Part shown: positions 23,296 to 23,736 of the stretch, piece by piece
Layout: the number at the start of each line of letters is the position of its first letter
Position numbering within the stretch: position 1 is the stretch's first letter
Source: Candidatus Puniceispirillum sp.
GTDB lineage: Bacteria; Pseudomonadota; Alphaproteobacteria; Puniceispirillales; Puniceispirillaceae
Length of the DNA stretch: 23,736 bases
Reading direction: 5' to 3'
NCBI GenBank assembly: GCA_018668795.1
Contig: JABJBD010000199.1
Coordinates: forward strand, 1 to 23,736
The notes under the pieces: generated by a model
Database searches by the model: none
What the model saw: the letters and a program-made list of their open reading frames with translations, nothing else
Told to the model about the DNA's origin: nothing
Made by a program: the position numbers and the translations under genes

Positions 23296-23736
23296 TCATG
23301 CCTGTATCAAAGTTGTTTTGACCTGATTTATTTCGACCATCACACCAGCCACCTCCAATGGTGACGTCACCGTGCGTCCCTGACGCGCCTGCAGGGAACT
23401 TAGGCGCGCTTCAAGCTCGGCAAGCCGTTCAGTTTGCTCGCCGATTTCTTTTTTCAACTCTTCAAACCGCAACAGGTTACGGTTGGTTTCATTGCTGTGC
23501 CCGCGATGCAGTTTATCAAGGCTGGCCTTGATTTCACTTTGGCGCCAGGTGGCCTCGCGCAGGCGCGCCCGCGCCGCGCCGCCATCATAAAGCGGCATTT
23601 TGAATTCCAGTTTGCCGACCAGCTCATATTCGTCTTCGTAATCGCGCACATCGAATACGGTGGCGTCCAGCACCCCATCAATACGCATATATTTTGATGT
23701 TCTGATCTGACGCTGTTCAAAATCGACCGCTTCAAT
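23296..23736 (-). CDS. TolC-family outer-membrane efflux protein, C-terminal part (cut by window edge)
   Basis: These are the last 146 residues of an outer-membrane channel. The frame is open to the edge and stops with TGA at 23298-23296. It contains GKLEFKMPLYDGGAARARLREA, matching the strand and helix with the L-x-DGG-x-R motif of TolC-family repeats, followed by a long coiled-coil segment rich in Glu, Leu and Arg. It is the first of three genes in the order TolC, ABC protein, adaptor, on one strand, with an 86-base gap before the ABC gene. The family call rests on the motif and context, as the N-terminal half is missing. Confidence 0.88.
   Translation of the reverse strand: MEAVDFEQRQIRTSKYMRIDGVLDATVFDVRDYEDEYELVGKLEFKMPLYDGGAARARLREATWRQSEIKASLDKLHRGHSNETNRNLLRFEELKKEIGEQTERLAELEARLSSLQARQGRTVTSPLEVAGVMVEINQVKTTLIQA

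Overview
The window reads as a stretch of chromosome from an alphaproteobacterium of moderate GC content. The evidence is a bacterial-type COQ7 hydroxylase, a DsbB with the CTMCIWQRWPH-type motif, a Fur protein of the alphaproteobacterial Fur/Mur type (no CxxC zinc site), GluQ-RS, a short Psd/PssA pair and a highly conserved HNH protein. A marine SAR116-like lineage would fit, but that is inference. I see no phage, insertion sequence, CRISPR array or rRNA. Most genes look like housekeeping genes in short, frequently alternating operons.

Left part (1-7272): the 5' end of ileS follows ribF on the minus strand. The plus strand then carries an MscS channel, a ChaC-like gamma-glutamylcyclotransferase overlapping it, tRNA-Leu(CAA), a YqaA/DedA-type membrane protein, dsbB and coq7. 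An HNH protein and an alpha/beta-hydrolase esterase lie on the minus strand, then plus-strand gluQ. The 272-base gap after gluQ holds a strong candidate small RNA: two GU-paired stems, an anti-Shine-Dalgarno CCTCCC stretch and an intrinsic terminator.

Middle part (7545-14839): a minus-strand series of MFS transporter, Fur/Mur regulator, pssA and psd (phosphatidylethanolamine synthesis), and an unrecognised HExxH protein with a long acidic tail. After it, on the plus strand, come a carboxymuconolactone-decarboxylase-family protein, a secreted protein with three Ig/cadherin-like repeats ending in a clear terminator, and a small orphan ORF.

Right part (14887-23736): an AEC permease and bioY form a minus-strand pair divergent from an AzgA-type purine permease. 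The permease converges on a thiamine pyrophosphokinase gene. Divergent from that gene is a PF11449-type putative manganese/heavy-metal exporter, whose start is preceded by an 8-6-8 inverted repeat overlapping a -10-like hexamer and, further up, by a Fur-like 15-bp palindrome. The right end is a type I secretion operon (TolC, LapB-like ABC protein, HlyD/LapC-like adaptor) cut by the window edge.

The most promising leads are the small RNA locus at 7390-7500, the metal-type operators at 18720-18796, the uncharacterised metallopeptidase-like protein at 10966-12147 and the short-form type I secretion ABC protein. I did not find a clear multi-gene novel defence or biosynthetic system.
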